From NCBI GenBank assembly GCA_031428975.1, contig JANOYR010000108.1, forward strand, positions 1-14,798: 14,798 nucleotides of DNA, in the 5' to 3' direction. Shown in pieces: positions 1 through 6,578 of this stretch. Below the pieces are notes generated by a model. The model searched no databases and was not told the origin of the DNA. It worked only from the letters and a program-made list of their open reading frames with translations. Each line of letters starts with the position of its first letter. The stretch's first letter is position 1. A program made the position numbers and the translations under genes. The DNA comes from JAAFIP01 sp031428975. Lineage in GTDB: Bacteria; Pseudomonadota; Gammaproteobacteria; Burkholderiales; Burkholderiaceae_C.

Positions 1-202
1 CGCTGATGGGCGCGTTCAGCAGCTTTTCCACGGCCTCGCGTGTGGCAGCGGTGTCGGCCAATGCCGCTTGCGCGGCTACGCCAGCGGTTTTGCCGAATGT
101 GAGGGCGTTGATGTCAGCTGCTCCGCCGTCTGGCGATATGCTGGCGCAGCCTGCCAGGGCAATGGCCACTGCTATGAGGGATGGTTTAAGTAGAAAATGC
201 AT
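1..202 (-). CDS. TolC-family outer-membrane efflux lipoprotein, N-terminal part (runs off the left edge)
   Basis: This open frame is cut by the window edge; 67 codons are visible. It starts at the ATG at 202-200. The first 19 residues form a lipoprotein signal peptide: basic start, hydrophobic stretch, and lipobox L16-A17-G18-C19, so the mature protein should be lipid-anchored. After the cysteine comes a Ser/Pro/Asp/Gly stretch and then a helix-forming segment ending TREAVEKLLNAPIS. This resembles the N-terminus of TolC/NodT/CusC-type outer-membrane channels of RND metal-efflux systems, which form the exit duct of a tripartite pump. The start lies 8 bp after the stop of the preceding small periplasmic gene, so the two are surely co-transcribed. 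The rest of the channel, and presumably the membrane-fusion and RND pump genes, lie outside the window. The family call rests on the short N-terminus plus context, so it is moderately certain. Confidence 0.72.
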   Translation of the reverse strand, partial: MHFLLKPSLIAVAIALAGCASISPDGGAADINALTFGKTAGVAAQAALADTAATREAVEKLLNAPIS

Positions 203-210
203 AGATGTGC

Positions 211-654
211 CTAGTGTTTGTGTGCGGATGCAGGCGAACGCGTGGTGGCGGGTGAGGCAATGCTTGGAGCAGCTAAGGCAGGGGTTGCCGCAGCGGAGGG
301 TGCGGTTTTCGCGCTATCAGGCTTGGCGGGCATGGCTGGTTTGTCTATGCCGCTCTTGGCTGCCTTAGCCGCTTCTTGCTCTTCCCATTTCAAAATATCC
401 ACATGCCCGCGCAAAAATTTACCTACTTCATCGTTGGCATTGCGCCAGTTTTGCGTTTCTTTTTCAACGCCAAGCGATGTTTCTTTGAAGACTGATCGGT
501 ACACCACGGCGGGCACGGGCGCAGCAGGGTCGTTGGCTGAAGGCTGCGGCGCGGTGGGTGTGCTGGCCGCATGGACCATGCTTTTGGGGGGCATTTGCTG
601 GGCAAATGCAGCTGCGCTGATGGCTAAAAAAGTAAAAATAATGCGTTGTTTCAT
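211..654 (-). CDS. small periplasmic protein of an RND metal-efflux operon, unknown function
   Basis: A 147-residue secreted protein. Residues 1-18 (MKQRIIFTFLAISAAAFA) are a Sec signal peptide with an A-F-A cleavage site. The mature protein has a Pro/Ala-rich linker, a central block of about 45 residues with VYRSVFKE, W-R-N-A-N-D-E-V-G and a WEEQEAAKAAK helix, then a Pro/Ala/Ser-rich tail ending HKH. From memory, the Y-R-S-x-F ... W-R-x-A-N-D-x-V-G block recurs in small proteins encoded beside TolC genes in Burkholderiales metal-efflux operons; that is recalled, not searched. The ATG at 654 has a plausible ribosome site (TAGGAAA about 6 bases upstream). It sits between the Cys/His small protein gene and the TolC-like gene, all on the minus strand. 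A periplasmic accessory or metal-handling role is inference from position. Confidence 0.7.
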   Translation of the reverse strand: MKQRIIFTFLAISAAAFAQQMPPKSMVHAASTPTAPQPSANDPAAPVPAVVYRSVFKETSLGVEKETQNWRNANDEVGKFLRGHVDILKWEEQEAAKAAKSGIDKPAMPAKPDSAKTAPSAAATPALAAPSIASPATTRSPASAHKH

Positions 655-671
655 ATGGGTTTCCTAAAATT

Positions 672-688
672 CTTGCCGCCACGGCAAG
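672..688. repeat. perfect 7-bp hairpin between two small operon genes
   Basis: CTTGCCG and CGGCAAG flank a 3-base loop, immediately followed by an overlapping CCTGC-GG-GCAGG inverted repeat (689-700). The hairpin lies in the 106-bp gap between the Cys/His protein gene (stop at 761) and the next gene (start at 654). In minus-strand RNA it precedes only a short U stretch (AAUUUU), so it could be an mRNA-stabilising or attenuating structure, not a clear terminator. Confidence 0.4.
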
Positions 689-760
689 CCTGCGGGCAGG
701 GCGAATCCAATAATCAGTGCTGCAAACGTCAAATTGCAGACGGACTACTGGCGTGAAAAC

Positions 761-1189
761 TCAAAGAACGGGTGGTTTTGTCAGGGCGGACAGATCGGCG
801 CTGGCCCACAGCGCAGGCGGCTGTGAGGCAAGCGTATGAGCGCGCACTTGCACCAAGAGGGGCGGCGGCTGGGGGAGGGAGGCAGTTAAGTGGCAAACTT
901 GGCAGGCTGTGCAGGCATTGACCGCTGGTGTTTCTAGCGCAACGCTGTCGGTGGCGGCATCCATGCCATGGCAGGGATGGCCAGTGCCTGCTTGTGTCGC
1001 ATTTTTTGAAGCATTTGAGGCAAATGTCAGCGTCATATGGTCATTGTTTGCTTCAATAATGGTAGCAATTTCACCAGTAGAACTAGCTGCATTGATGCTT
1101 TGCGCAAGCATACTGACCGCCATGGCATCGCCCATCCAGCCGCGCAGTGGCAGCAGGGCGATTAACAGGACAAATATGAAATGGCGCAT
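761..1189 (-). CDS. small secreted Cys/His-containing protein, probable metal-resistance accessory
   Basis: A 142-residue protein with a hydrophobic N-terminus (MRHFIFVLLIALLPLRGWMGDAMA) that reads as a signal peptide or anchor. The mature part contains candidate metal ligands: CHGMDAATD around residues 73-81, then the cluster C-T-A-C-Q-V-C-H around 93-100, and a Pro-rich region ending SALTKPPVL. Similar short proteins with an N-terminal LLIALLPLRGW-type segment and a Cys-rich middle are, as I recall, often the first gene of copper or cobalt-zinc-cadmium efflux operons in Burkholderiales. It is on the minus strand, 106 bp upstream of the small periplasmic gene, as the apparent first gene of the operon. 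The ATG at 1189 has no evident Shine-Dalgarno sequence. Periplasmic metal binding is inference; the gene itself looks real from signal peptide, motif content and context. Confidence 0.68.
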   Translation of the reverse strand: MRHFIFVLLIALLPLRGWMGDAMAVSMLAQSINAASSTGEIATIIEANNDHMTLTFASNASKNATQAGTGHPCHGMDAATDSVALETPAVNACTACQVCHLTASLPQPPPLLVQVRAHTLASQPPALWASADLSALTKPPVL

Positions 1190-1195
1190 ACGTTA

Positions 1196-1223
1196 ATGAT
1201 AAACCGAATCGGTAAAAGTTCAA
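1196..1223 (-). promoter_or_regulatory. candidate promoter of the metal-efflux operon with a palindromic spacer
   Basis: On the minus strand, TTGAAC (1223-1218) and TATCAT (1201-1196) are separated by 16 bp. The spacer contains an 11-bp palindrome (ACCGAATCGGT, 1203-1213), a position suited to a repressor or activator site. The -10 box ends only 6 bp before the ATG at 1189. If the promoter is real, the transcript would therefore be leaderless or nearly so. Prediction by eye only. Confidence 0.4.
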
Positions 1224-1252
1224 GTTGTATTCTAATAAGGCGTGTCTGAGAC

Positions 1253-2179
1253 TCACGTTAAGTGCATTTCTAAGCGCTTTACATCATCAGCTAGCTGCTG
1301 GCGCATCACACTTAGAAAATGCCGCGCAGTGCCCGACATTACTTTGCCTGCTGGCAGCGCCAACATGCAGGAAAACTCCACAGCCAGCTCAAATTTGCGC
1401 ACCAATAAGCCGCGCTCGGCGTAATCGAGTGCTGTAATCGGGTTTACCAAACCTACGCCAAGTCCGCGCAACGCCATTTCGCACACGCTGGCCGCGTAGG
1501 GCGTGTTTGCTGCCACGCGCAAACCTACGCCGCACGCCGCTATGGCCGATTCAAGGCGTCTGCGAGATGCATCTTCTGGATTAAGCGCCAGAAATGGCAC
1601 TTCGCCCAATTGCGCTGCAGTGATGGTTTTAAAACGCGCCATCGGGTGGCCAAGGGGCATCACCACAACGCCTACAAATTGAGCAAATACCGAATGCTCT
1701 AGCCCTGCCAAGTCCAGCTCGTCAGCCAGCAGACCAAAATCTGAATGCCCAGAGGCTACTCGTTGGCGCACATCTTTGGAGCTGAGCACTTGCAAAGAAA
1801 TTTGGGGCAAAGACCGCGCTAGTGACGTTGATTCGGCGTGCAAGCGCCCTAGTGCACGCGGCATAAAACCCAAGCCAAAGGCCGGATAACAGGCCAAATC
1901 AAGTTGGTTGAGCCCAAAATGCTGCAAAGTGTGCAGCTTATGCTCCACCGCGTCCATGCCCACAAATACACGCTCCACCTCAGCCATGAGCGCATGCGCT
2001 TCCGGTGTGGGCACTAAGCGGCCCCCTGTGCGCACAAATAAACCAAATCCTGCACTTGATTCAAGTCGCTGTATTGATTGGCTAACCGCAGGCTGGGTCA
2101 CTTTGAGCAGGGCAGCGGCCTTGCGCGTGGAGCCCACTCGCATCACTGCTCTGAAGGTGTCAATTTCAACAAATCGCAT
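1253..2179 (-). CDS. LysR-family transcriptional regulator
   Basis: A 308-residue protein of normal LysR length. Residues 1-60 form the winged helix-turn-helix, with FRAVMRVGSTRKAAALLKVT and QPAVSQSIQRLE as the recognition segment, followed by the usual linker helix to about residue 90. Residues from about 92 form the periplasmic-binding-like effector domain (SDFGLLADELDLAGLEHSVF, MALRGLGVGLVNPITA). It is transcribed away from the PLP-enzyme gene across a short AT-rich gap with two inverted repeats, the usual arrangement for a LysR regulator controlling its divergent neighbour. The expected target is therefore the PLP enzyme and Bug protein genes, with a substrate or intermediate of that pathway as co-inducer; this is inference. 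The ATG at 2179 is the natural start because the helix-turn-helix begins within ten residues of it. Confidence 0.9.
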   Translation of the reverse strand: MRFVEIDTFRAVMRVGSTRKAAALLKVTQPAVSQSIQRLESSAGFGLFVRTGGRLVPTPEAHALMAEVERVFVGMDAVEHKLHTLQHFGLNQLDLACYPAFGLGFMPRALGRLHAESTSLARSLPQISLQVLSSKDVRQRVASGHSDFGLLADELDLAGLEHSVFAQFVGVVVMPLGHPMARFKTITAAQLGEVPFLALNPEDASRRRLESAIAACGVGLRVAANTPYAASVCEMALRGLGVGLVNPITALDYAERGLLVRKFELAVEFSCMLALPAGKVMSGTARHFLSVMRQQLADDVKRLEMHLT

Positions 2180-2189
2180 ATAAATATTT

Positions 2190-2247
2190 TTATCAAATGA
2201 TAAGTATTTAAATTTTAAATTAATACTAAGCGGCAGATACTGCCGCT
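2190..2247. promoter_or_regulatory. divergent control region with two inverted repeats
   Basis: Between the divergent LysR gene and the PLP-enzyme gene lies a strongly AT-rich stretch with two dyads. TTATCA-AA-TGATAA (2190-2203) is a good candidate LysR recognition site. AGCGGCAG-ATA-CTGCCGCT (2229-2247) is a perfect 8-bp inverted repeat that would form a stem in the leader of the PLP-enzyme mRNA, or act as a second operator. A weak plus-strand -10 (TAATAC, 2221-2226) lies between them. Binding assignments are inferred from position. Confidence 0.45.
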
Positions 2248-2328
2248 ATTGAATCAAAAGTTGAAGTGAGATACTCATTGAAATCTGAAATAACCAGCCT
2301 CCCACAGGCATCAGGCTCCTCTAGGTCC

Positions 2329-3447
2329 ATGCACCGGCATCCGCAGTTGTTGGGCTTGGCCTGTTTGCATTGCCAAGCGCTTTATCCCGTGGTGATGCGC
2401 CACGAGGGTTGCCCTGTATGTGCGGCGCAGGGCAGGTTTGTGAGCTTAGCGGCCAGCTACATGCGCTGTGCTGGGCAATACGAATACCAGCCTTATACCC
2501 TCCCATTTGGCTTAGGCGAAGGCGATACACCGCTGACTGATTGTGCGGCATTGGCTAAGCAGTTTGGCATTGCACGCTTGAGCATCAAAGACGAATCGAG
2601 CAACCCCACGGGTTCGCACAAAGACCGCATGTCGGCCATCGGCGTGACGCAGGCGCTCGACAGCGGCGCACATACTGTGGTGTTAGCCTCTTCTGGCAAT
2701 GCGGCTATCTCGGCTGCCCGCTTCGCCCAAGCCGCAGGTTTGGCGTGCGAGGTGGCCGTCTATGCTGGTATGACGCAGCCCTATGTGGATGCACTGGATG
2801 CTTGTCGTGCTGTGCGGTTTGCATTCGAAGACAACGCAGCGCGCTGGTCGTTTGTGGCACAACGCGCTGCATTGTTGGGCTATTTTGCTTTAACAAATTA
2901 CCATATGCCTGCGCTGGGCAGCGCCCCACTTGCTATCGAAGGCTACAAGCCAATTGCCTATGAGTGCTATACCAGTGGCTGCGTGCCAGAGCATGTGGTG
3001 GTGCCAACTGCGCGCGGTGATTTGGCGTGGGGTATTTTTGCTGGGTTTAAGGAATTATTACAAGCGGGCAAGATTGCCGTTTTGCCCAAAATTTGGGTGG
3101 TCGAGCCCTTCGCACGCCTATCTAAAGCACTGGCCGGTGCAGGTCTGCATGCCAGTTTTCAGGGACATACGGCGCAGTTTTCTACTGCAGGCACTACGGT
3201 GACATATTTACAGTGGCAGGCGGCTACAGCCTCTGGAGGTGGTGCCGTGGTGGTGCCTGATGCCCAAGCACACACTGCACGCCAGCAGCTGATGGCGCAT
3301 GGCTACAGCGCAGAGCTGTGCGCGGGCGCAGCGCTGGCAGCAATAGCGCAGCTGCGCCTCACGCAAGCCCTGCAAGCCCATGCCCATGTGCTGCTGGTGC
3401 TCACAGCTAGCGCCCTGCGCGACCCCAGTTTTCCCGATCTCATTTAA
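2329..3447 (+). CDS. threonine-synthase-like PLP-dependent enzyme
   Basis: A fold-type II PLP enzyme related to threonine synthase. Numbered from the ATG at 2329: a two-CxxC zinc-ribbon-like N-terminus (C12-x2-C15 and C28-x2-C31), the GEGDTPL segment near 63-69, the Schiff-base lysine in NPTGSHKDR (K98), the cofactor-ring SSGNAA loop (122-126), and EGYKPIAYE, typical of threonine synthases. The usual Gly-rich phosphate loop is replaced by VVPTARGDLAWGI, so the substrate may differ. Nearby regulator and uptake genes suggest catabolic amino-acid lyase or racemase-type chemistry, not housekeeping threonine synthesis; this is inference. The frame is open back to a GTG at 2266, which would add 21 residues. 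I prefer the ATG because LLGLACLHC then starts close to the N-terminus; neither start has a strong ribosome site. The stop is 15 bp before the Bug gene, so they form an operon. Confidence 0.85.
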   Translation: MHRHPQLLGLACLHCQALYPVVMRHEGCPVCAAQGRFVSLAASYMRCAGQYEYQPYTLPFGLGEGDTPLTDCAALAKQFGIARLSIKDESSNPTGSHKDRMSAIGVTQALDSGAHTVVLASSGNAAISAARFAQAAGLACEVAVYAGMTQPYVDALDACRAVRFAFEDNAARWSFVAQRAALLGYFALTNYHMPALGSAPLAIEGYKPIAYECYTSGCVPEHVVVPTARGDLAWGIFAGFKELLQAGKIAVLPKIWVVEPFARLSKALAGAGLHASFQGHTAQFSTAGTTVTYLQWQAATASGGGAVVVPDAQAHTARQQLMAHGYSAELCAGAALAAIAQLRLTQALQAHAHVLLVLTASALRDPSFPDLI

Positions 3448-3462
3448 TTTTAGGAGTGCACA

Positions 3463-4437
3463 ATGAATACTATCCAACGCCGTAGCCTGTTGACTGCAGG
3501 AGCAGGCAGCTTGCTGTTGAGCAGCCAATCAGTATGGGCGGCTTACCCAGACAAACCCATTAAATTGATCGTGCCGTGGGCGCCAGGCGGTAGCACCGAT
3601 GCGATAGGCCGCGCACTGGCGCAACGCTTGAGTGAAACGCTGGGTCAGTCGGTGCTGGTGGAAAACAAGGCGGGCGCAGCAGGACAAATAGGCACCGATT
3701 TTGCCGCTAAATCTGCGCCCGATGGCTACACGCTTAGCATTGTGGAATTGCCGCATGCGATAGCCCCTGCGGTGGTCGCTAAATTACCCTATGACTTGCT
3801 GCGCGACTTCACACCCATCACTTTGATAGGTACTTCGCCTTTGATTTTGTTTGCAGGCACAGACAGTACCGACTACAAATCATTCTTACGCGCATCAGCA
3901 GCCGCTAAAAACGCCCCAGCCATTGCCCACAGTGGCTCGGGCACGGTGAGCCACCTTGCGGGTGAGATTTTTGCAGATAAAACCAAAATCAAATTCAATA
4001 TGGTGCCCTACCGTGGCTCAGCCCCTGCGCTCACCGATGTGGCAGCTGGCTTAACCGCTGGCCACTTTGCCACCTTAGCCAGCGGTGCTGCGCTGCTATC
4101 AGCGGGCAAAATCAAAGCCTTGGCTGTGACAAGCCGCAGACGCATGGATGTGCCCGCGCTACGCGGCGTGCCTAGCCTAACTGAGCTGGGCATGAAAGAT
4201 TTTGAAATCAACCAATGGTGGGCACTGGTAGCACCATCGACCACTCCAATAGATTTGCTCGAGCGCTTGCGTTTGGAGACGATAGCCGCCATGGCAAGTC
4301 CGAATGTACAAAGTCGTTTGTCAACACTGGGCGTTGATCTAAAAGGCTCAACTCGCAATGATTTGCGCAGCTTTATGCGTGCAGAGGCGCAGCGCTGGCA
4401 GGCGGTGGCCAAAGGCATTGGCCTGCAGCCACAGTAA
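3463..4437 (+). CDS. Bug-family periplasmic solute-binding protein (TTT transporter type)
   Basis: A 324-residue tripartite tricarboxylate transporter receptor of normal length. The N-terminus MNTIQRRSLLTAGAG carries a twin-arginine-like RRSLL before a hydrophobic stretch, with cleavage likely at VWA-A near residue 26, so Tat or Sec export is possible. The mature start YPDKPIKLIVPWAPGGSTD is the Bug hallmark, followed by GQSVLVENKAGAAGQIG, APDGYTL, the HSGSGTVSHLAGEIF ligand-loop region and VPYRGSAPALTDVAAG. Bug proteins bind carboxylates or amino acids in the periplasm. No TctA/TctB membrane genes are adjacent, so it is an orphan receptor, common in Burkholderiales. A good AGGAG (3452-3456) lies 6 bases before the ATG. 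It follows the PLP-enzyme gene by 15 bp, so its ligand is probably that enzyme's substrate or a precursor (inference). Confidence 0.93.
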   Translation: MNTIQRRSLLTAGAGSLLLSSQSVWAAYPDKPIKLIVPWAPGGSTDAIGRALAQRLSETLGQSVLVENKAGAAGQIGTDFAAKSAPDGYTLSIVELPHAIAPAVVAKLPYDLLRDFTPITLIGTSPLILFAGTDSTDYKSFLRASAAAKNAPAIAHSGSGTVSHLAGEIFADKTKIKFNMVPYRGSAPALTDVAAGLTAGHFATLASGAALLSAGKIKALAVTSRRRMDVPALRGVPSLTELGMKDFEINQWWALVAPSTTPIDLLERLRLETIAAMASPNVQSRLSTLGVDLKGSTRNDLRSFMRAEAQRWQAVAKGIGLQPQ

Positions 4438-4451
4438 ATGAATTCTTGGGA

Positions 4452-5276
4452 TTACACCAACGCCAGCATGGCCGCCGCCATGAGCACCATGCCCAAGTCT
4501 TCCACAATGGTAACTGTGCTCATGGGCAGCTTAAACACCGTGCCAAGACACGCGCACTGAATCTGTGTTTTGTTGCGCACTGCGCGCACCACGCCGATGG
4601 CTGAAAACCCCATGATCAGCACCGTGGCCCAGTTGGTCAACACGGGATTGAAGTTCGACAAATACGCCATACCCAAGGCCAGCTCTACAAATGGGTAAGC
4701 CAAGCCCCATCCATGCCAGCGGGCGGCCAGCAGGTCGTAGCCAGCGTAGGCATTGGCAAATGCGCGGATGTCCAAGAGCTTAAAAAACGAAAATACCAAA
4801 AAGAAGCCTGCCATAAAGTAACGCATGGTCTCGCCCGCTGTTACCGTGGCCAAGCCCATGCCCAGATGCATGGGCAAAGCCATCGGTTCGCCCATAGCCG
4901 CTGCGTGCAAGCCCACTTGCAGCAGCACGCTGCCCAGCAAAATGTAAGCGGCAATTAGCAGCAGTGGGTAATAGGTGTTTAGCCAGCTTAAAGAGCCATC
5001 TTTTGCTACTGTTTTTGAAGTGGTATTTGAGGGCGGGTATGCGGTATTGGGGTTTTTTTCTAAAATTTTATAATTGCCTATGGTATGTAAAGCGGTTTGC
5101 ATAGCGGCCAGTGTGTGTGCGTCTGGCGCACGGCTAAGCACCATTTGCATGGGTTCTAGGCTTACCTGCACAGCGCTGTCAAAAGTTTGCAGCGCGGCGG
5201 TGGCTTTGCGCACGCATGCGCCGCAGTGCAGGCCAGACAACGCATACACGTGGGTTGTAGTGGGAGGCGTTTTCAT
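4452..5276 (-). CDS. HMA-domain / MauE-DoxX-type membrane fusion protein
   Basis: 274 residues from the ATG at 5276. Residues 8-75 are a heavy-metal-associated domain with GLHCGACV (C18-x2-C21) and the usual beta-alpha-beta-type spacing. A polar linker (about 76-100) is followed by membrane segments near 102-125, 153-172, 193-208, 213-232 and 258-273. This part resembles MauE/DoxX-type redox-associated membrane proteins: FFKLLDIRAFANAYAGYDLL, YPFVELALGMAYL, and a C-A-C-L-G motif (C241, C243). It may pass metal or reducing equivalents at the membrane (inference). The frame stays open upstream of 5276, but that part only overlaps the transporter gene. ATG 5276 has AGGAA 7 bases upstream and overlaps the transporter stop by 4 bp (ATGA), indicating translational coupling. 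It converges on the Bug gene with a 14-bp gap and no visible terminator. Confidence 0.85.
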   Translation of the reverse strand: MKTPPTTTHVYALSGLHCGACVRKATAALQTFDSAVQVSLEPMQMVLSRAPDAHTLAAMQTALHTIGNYKILEKNPNTAYPPSNTTSKTVAKDGSLSWLNTYYPLLLIAAYILLGSVLLQVGLHAAAMGEPMALPMHLGMGLATVTAGETMRYFMAGFFLVFSFFKLLDIRAFANAYAGYDLLAARWHGWGLAYPFVELALGMAYLSNFNPVLTNWATVLIMGFSAIGVVRAVRNKTQIQCACLGTVFKLPMSTVTIVEDLGMVLMAAAMLALV

Positions 5277-5929
5277 ACTGAATTTCCTTTGTGGGTATTT
5301 TGGAGTTTTTTTAAGTCCCCGCGCAGCTCGCGCAGAGCTTGTTGCAGCACCGACCAACCGCCAGACAGCGCCAAAATCGCCATCAAACCCGCCACCAGCA
5401 GGTCTGGCCACGCGCTGCCAACGCCCAGCACACCAGCGGCTGCACACAATACCGCGATATTGCCAATTGCGTCGTTGCGGGTGCAAAGCCAGACGCTGCG
5501 CATATTGGCATCGCCTTCGCGGTAGGCATACAACATGGCTGCCACACCGAGATTGACCAGCAATGCCAGCGTGCCCACCGCTCCCATCGTGAGCGCATCG
5601 GGCGCTGCGCCATATTGCCATGCCCACAGGGCTTTGGCCAAGACACCCAAGCCAAATGCCAGCATGCACAGGCTTTTAAACACCGCTGCGCGCGCACGCC
5701 ATGTCACCACCATGCCCAACACCAACAAGGACAGTGCGTAATTGAAACCATCTCCCAAAAAGTCAATCGAGTCAGCCAACAAGGACACGGATCCTGAGGC
5801 TGCGCCTGCCACCATTTCTATGCCAAACATGGCAAAGTTAAGCAGCAAAGCGATCCACAAAATACGGCGGTAGCTTGGGCTGTTGTGCCCCGCGTCTGGG
5901 GAATGGGCGTGCTGGCAATGGGCGGGCAT
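5273..5929 (-). CDS. short CDF-type cation transporter (metal efflux)
   Basis: 218 residues with about six membrane helices from residue 22 on. A His/Cys-bearing N-terminus (H4, C5, H7, H9, H15) precedes them. SVSLLADSIDFLGDGFNYAL matches cation diffusion facilitator TM2, and VWLCTRNDAIGNIAVL matches TM5. The canonical HxxxD metal sites are altered to D56-x3-D60 and C149-x3-D153, suggesting a soft metal such as cadmium or lead instead of zinc alone (inference). The cytoplasmic C-terminal domain of typical CDF proteins is missing: the protein ends about 20 residues after the last helix, apparently natural, not truncated. It is the first gene of a two-gene unit divergent from the MerR regulator and has a MerR-type promoter. 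Role: export of toxic metal from the cytoplasm. The ribosome site is weak. I recall a small subfamily like this beside MerR genes in Burkholderiales. Confidence 0.87.
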   Translation of the reverse strand: MPAHCQHAHSPDAGHNSPSYRRILWIALLLNFAMFGIEMVAGAASGSVSLLADSIDFLGDGFNYALSLLVLGMVVTWRARAAVFKSLCMLAFGLGVLAKALWAWQYGAAPDALTMGAVGTLALLVNLGVAAMLYAYREGDANMRSVWLCTRNDAIGNIAVLCAAAGVLGVGSAWPDLLVAGLMAILALSGGWSVLQQALRELRGDLKKLQNTHKGNSV

Positions 5930-5965
5930 ACGGGGCTTTCTGGATAAAAATGAATCTATGGCATG

Positions 5966-5996
5966 ATTAGAAAGCTTAAAGTAACTTGAAGGTCAA
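5966..5996 (-). promoter_or_regulatory. MerR-type metal-inducible promoter and operator
   Basis: On the minus strand, -35 TTGACC (5996-5991) and -10 TCTAAT (5971-5966) are separated by 19 bp. This over-long spacer is the hallmark of promoters untwisted by MerR-family activators. The spacer region carries a 21-bp imperfect dyad (5973-5993): half-sites ACCTTCAAGT and ACTTTAAGCT about a central T, 8 of 10 positions symmetric. It drives the transporter and HMA fusion genes, with the expected transcript start near 5959. The regulator's GAAGG ribosome site (5988-5992) lies inside the same dyad on the other strand. Confidence 0.78.
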
Positions 5997-5998
5997 GC

Positions 5999-6469
5999 AT
6001 GGACACTGTAAATCCACAAGCCTCGTATGGGTATCGCATTGGCGCGGCGGCGCAGCGCAGCGGCATATCGGCAGCCAACATACGTTACTACGAAAAAGAA
6101 GGCCTGATTCCAGTGCGGGGCATGGGAGACAACCAATACCGCAGCTACAGCGATGCCGATATTGCCCAGCTGCGTTTTATCAGAAGGCTGCGCAGCTTGG
6201 ACATGTCGCTTGATGAGGTGCGCAGCCTGCTGCATTTAGACCTGCGCAACAAGGCCGACTGCCAGACCGCACGGGACACCTTGGACGGGCATATTGCCCA
6301 TGTGCAGGTCAGGCTAAAAGAATTAAGTGGACTAGAAAAAGAGCTCAACAGCCTGCGCCAGCGCTGCGACGGCACTGGCGTGCAGTGCCACATCATTGAG
6401 GCACTGCACCAGCAGGCCGATGCGGCCTTGACCGATATGCCGCTCAAGCGCGGGGCTTCGCATCTTTAG
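5999..6469 (+). CDS. MerR-family regulator, CadR/PbrR type (Cd/Pb-responsive)
   Basis: 156 residues. Residues 12-80 form the MerR winged helix: YRIGAAAQRSGISAANIRYY, EKEGLIP, then NQYRSYSDADIAQLRFIRRL. Residues about 92-125 form the dimerisation helix with HIAHVQVRLKEL. Cysteines C88, C123 and C130 have spacings of 35 and 7. This equals the C77/C112/C119 triad I recall for Pseudomonas putida CadR, offset by 11 residues because of an N-terminal extension, and supports Cd(II)/Pb(II) sensing. The ATG at 5999 has GAAGG 6 bases upstream, inside the operator dyad. The regulator is divergent from the CDF transporter it should control, binding the 19-bp-spacer promoter and activating on metal binding. 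Metal identity is inferred from the cysteine pattern only. Confidence 0.9.
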   Translation: MDTVNPQASYGYRIGAAAQRSGISAANIRYYEKEGLIPVRGMGDNQYRSYSDADIAQLRFIRRLRSLDMSLDEVRSLLHLDLRNKADCQTARDTLDGHIAHVQVRLKELSGLEKELNSLRQRCDGTGVQCHIIEALHQQADAALTDMPLKRGASHL

Positions 6470-6578
6470 CAGCATGTCCATTGGGCTATCCAGCCTATTG
6501 GTCGGCAGCAGCAAGCGCAGCAGGTCTTTATCTATCGAACTTCGATGTAGCGGTAAACGCGGCTCAGCGACCATGGAT

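Noticed and set aside
5277..5669. N-terminal extension of the HMA fusion protein, up to 405 residues
   Set aside because: The extension lies wholly within the transporter gene in another frame and has no conserved features. The ATG at 5276 has a good ribosome site and stop-start overlap.
6470..6578. Terminator or small gene between the MerR and LysR genes
   Set aside because: No stem with a T tract and no open frame with a ribosome site was seen.
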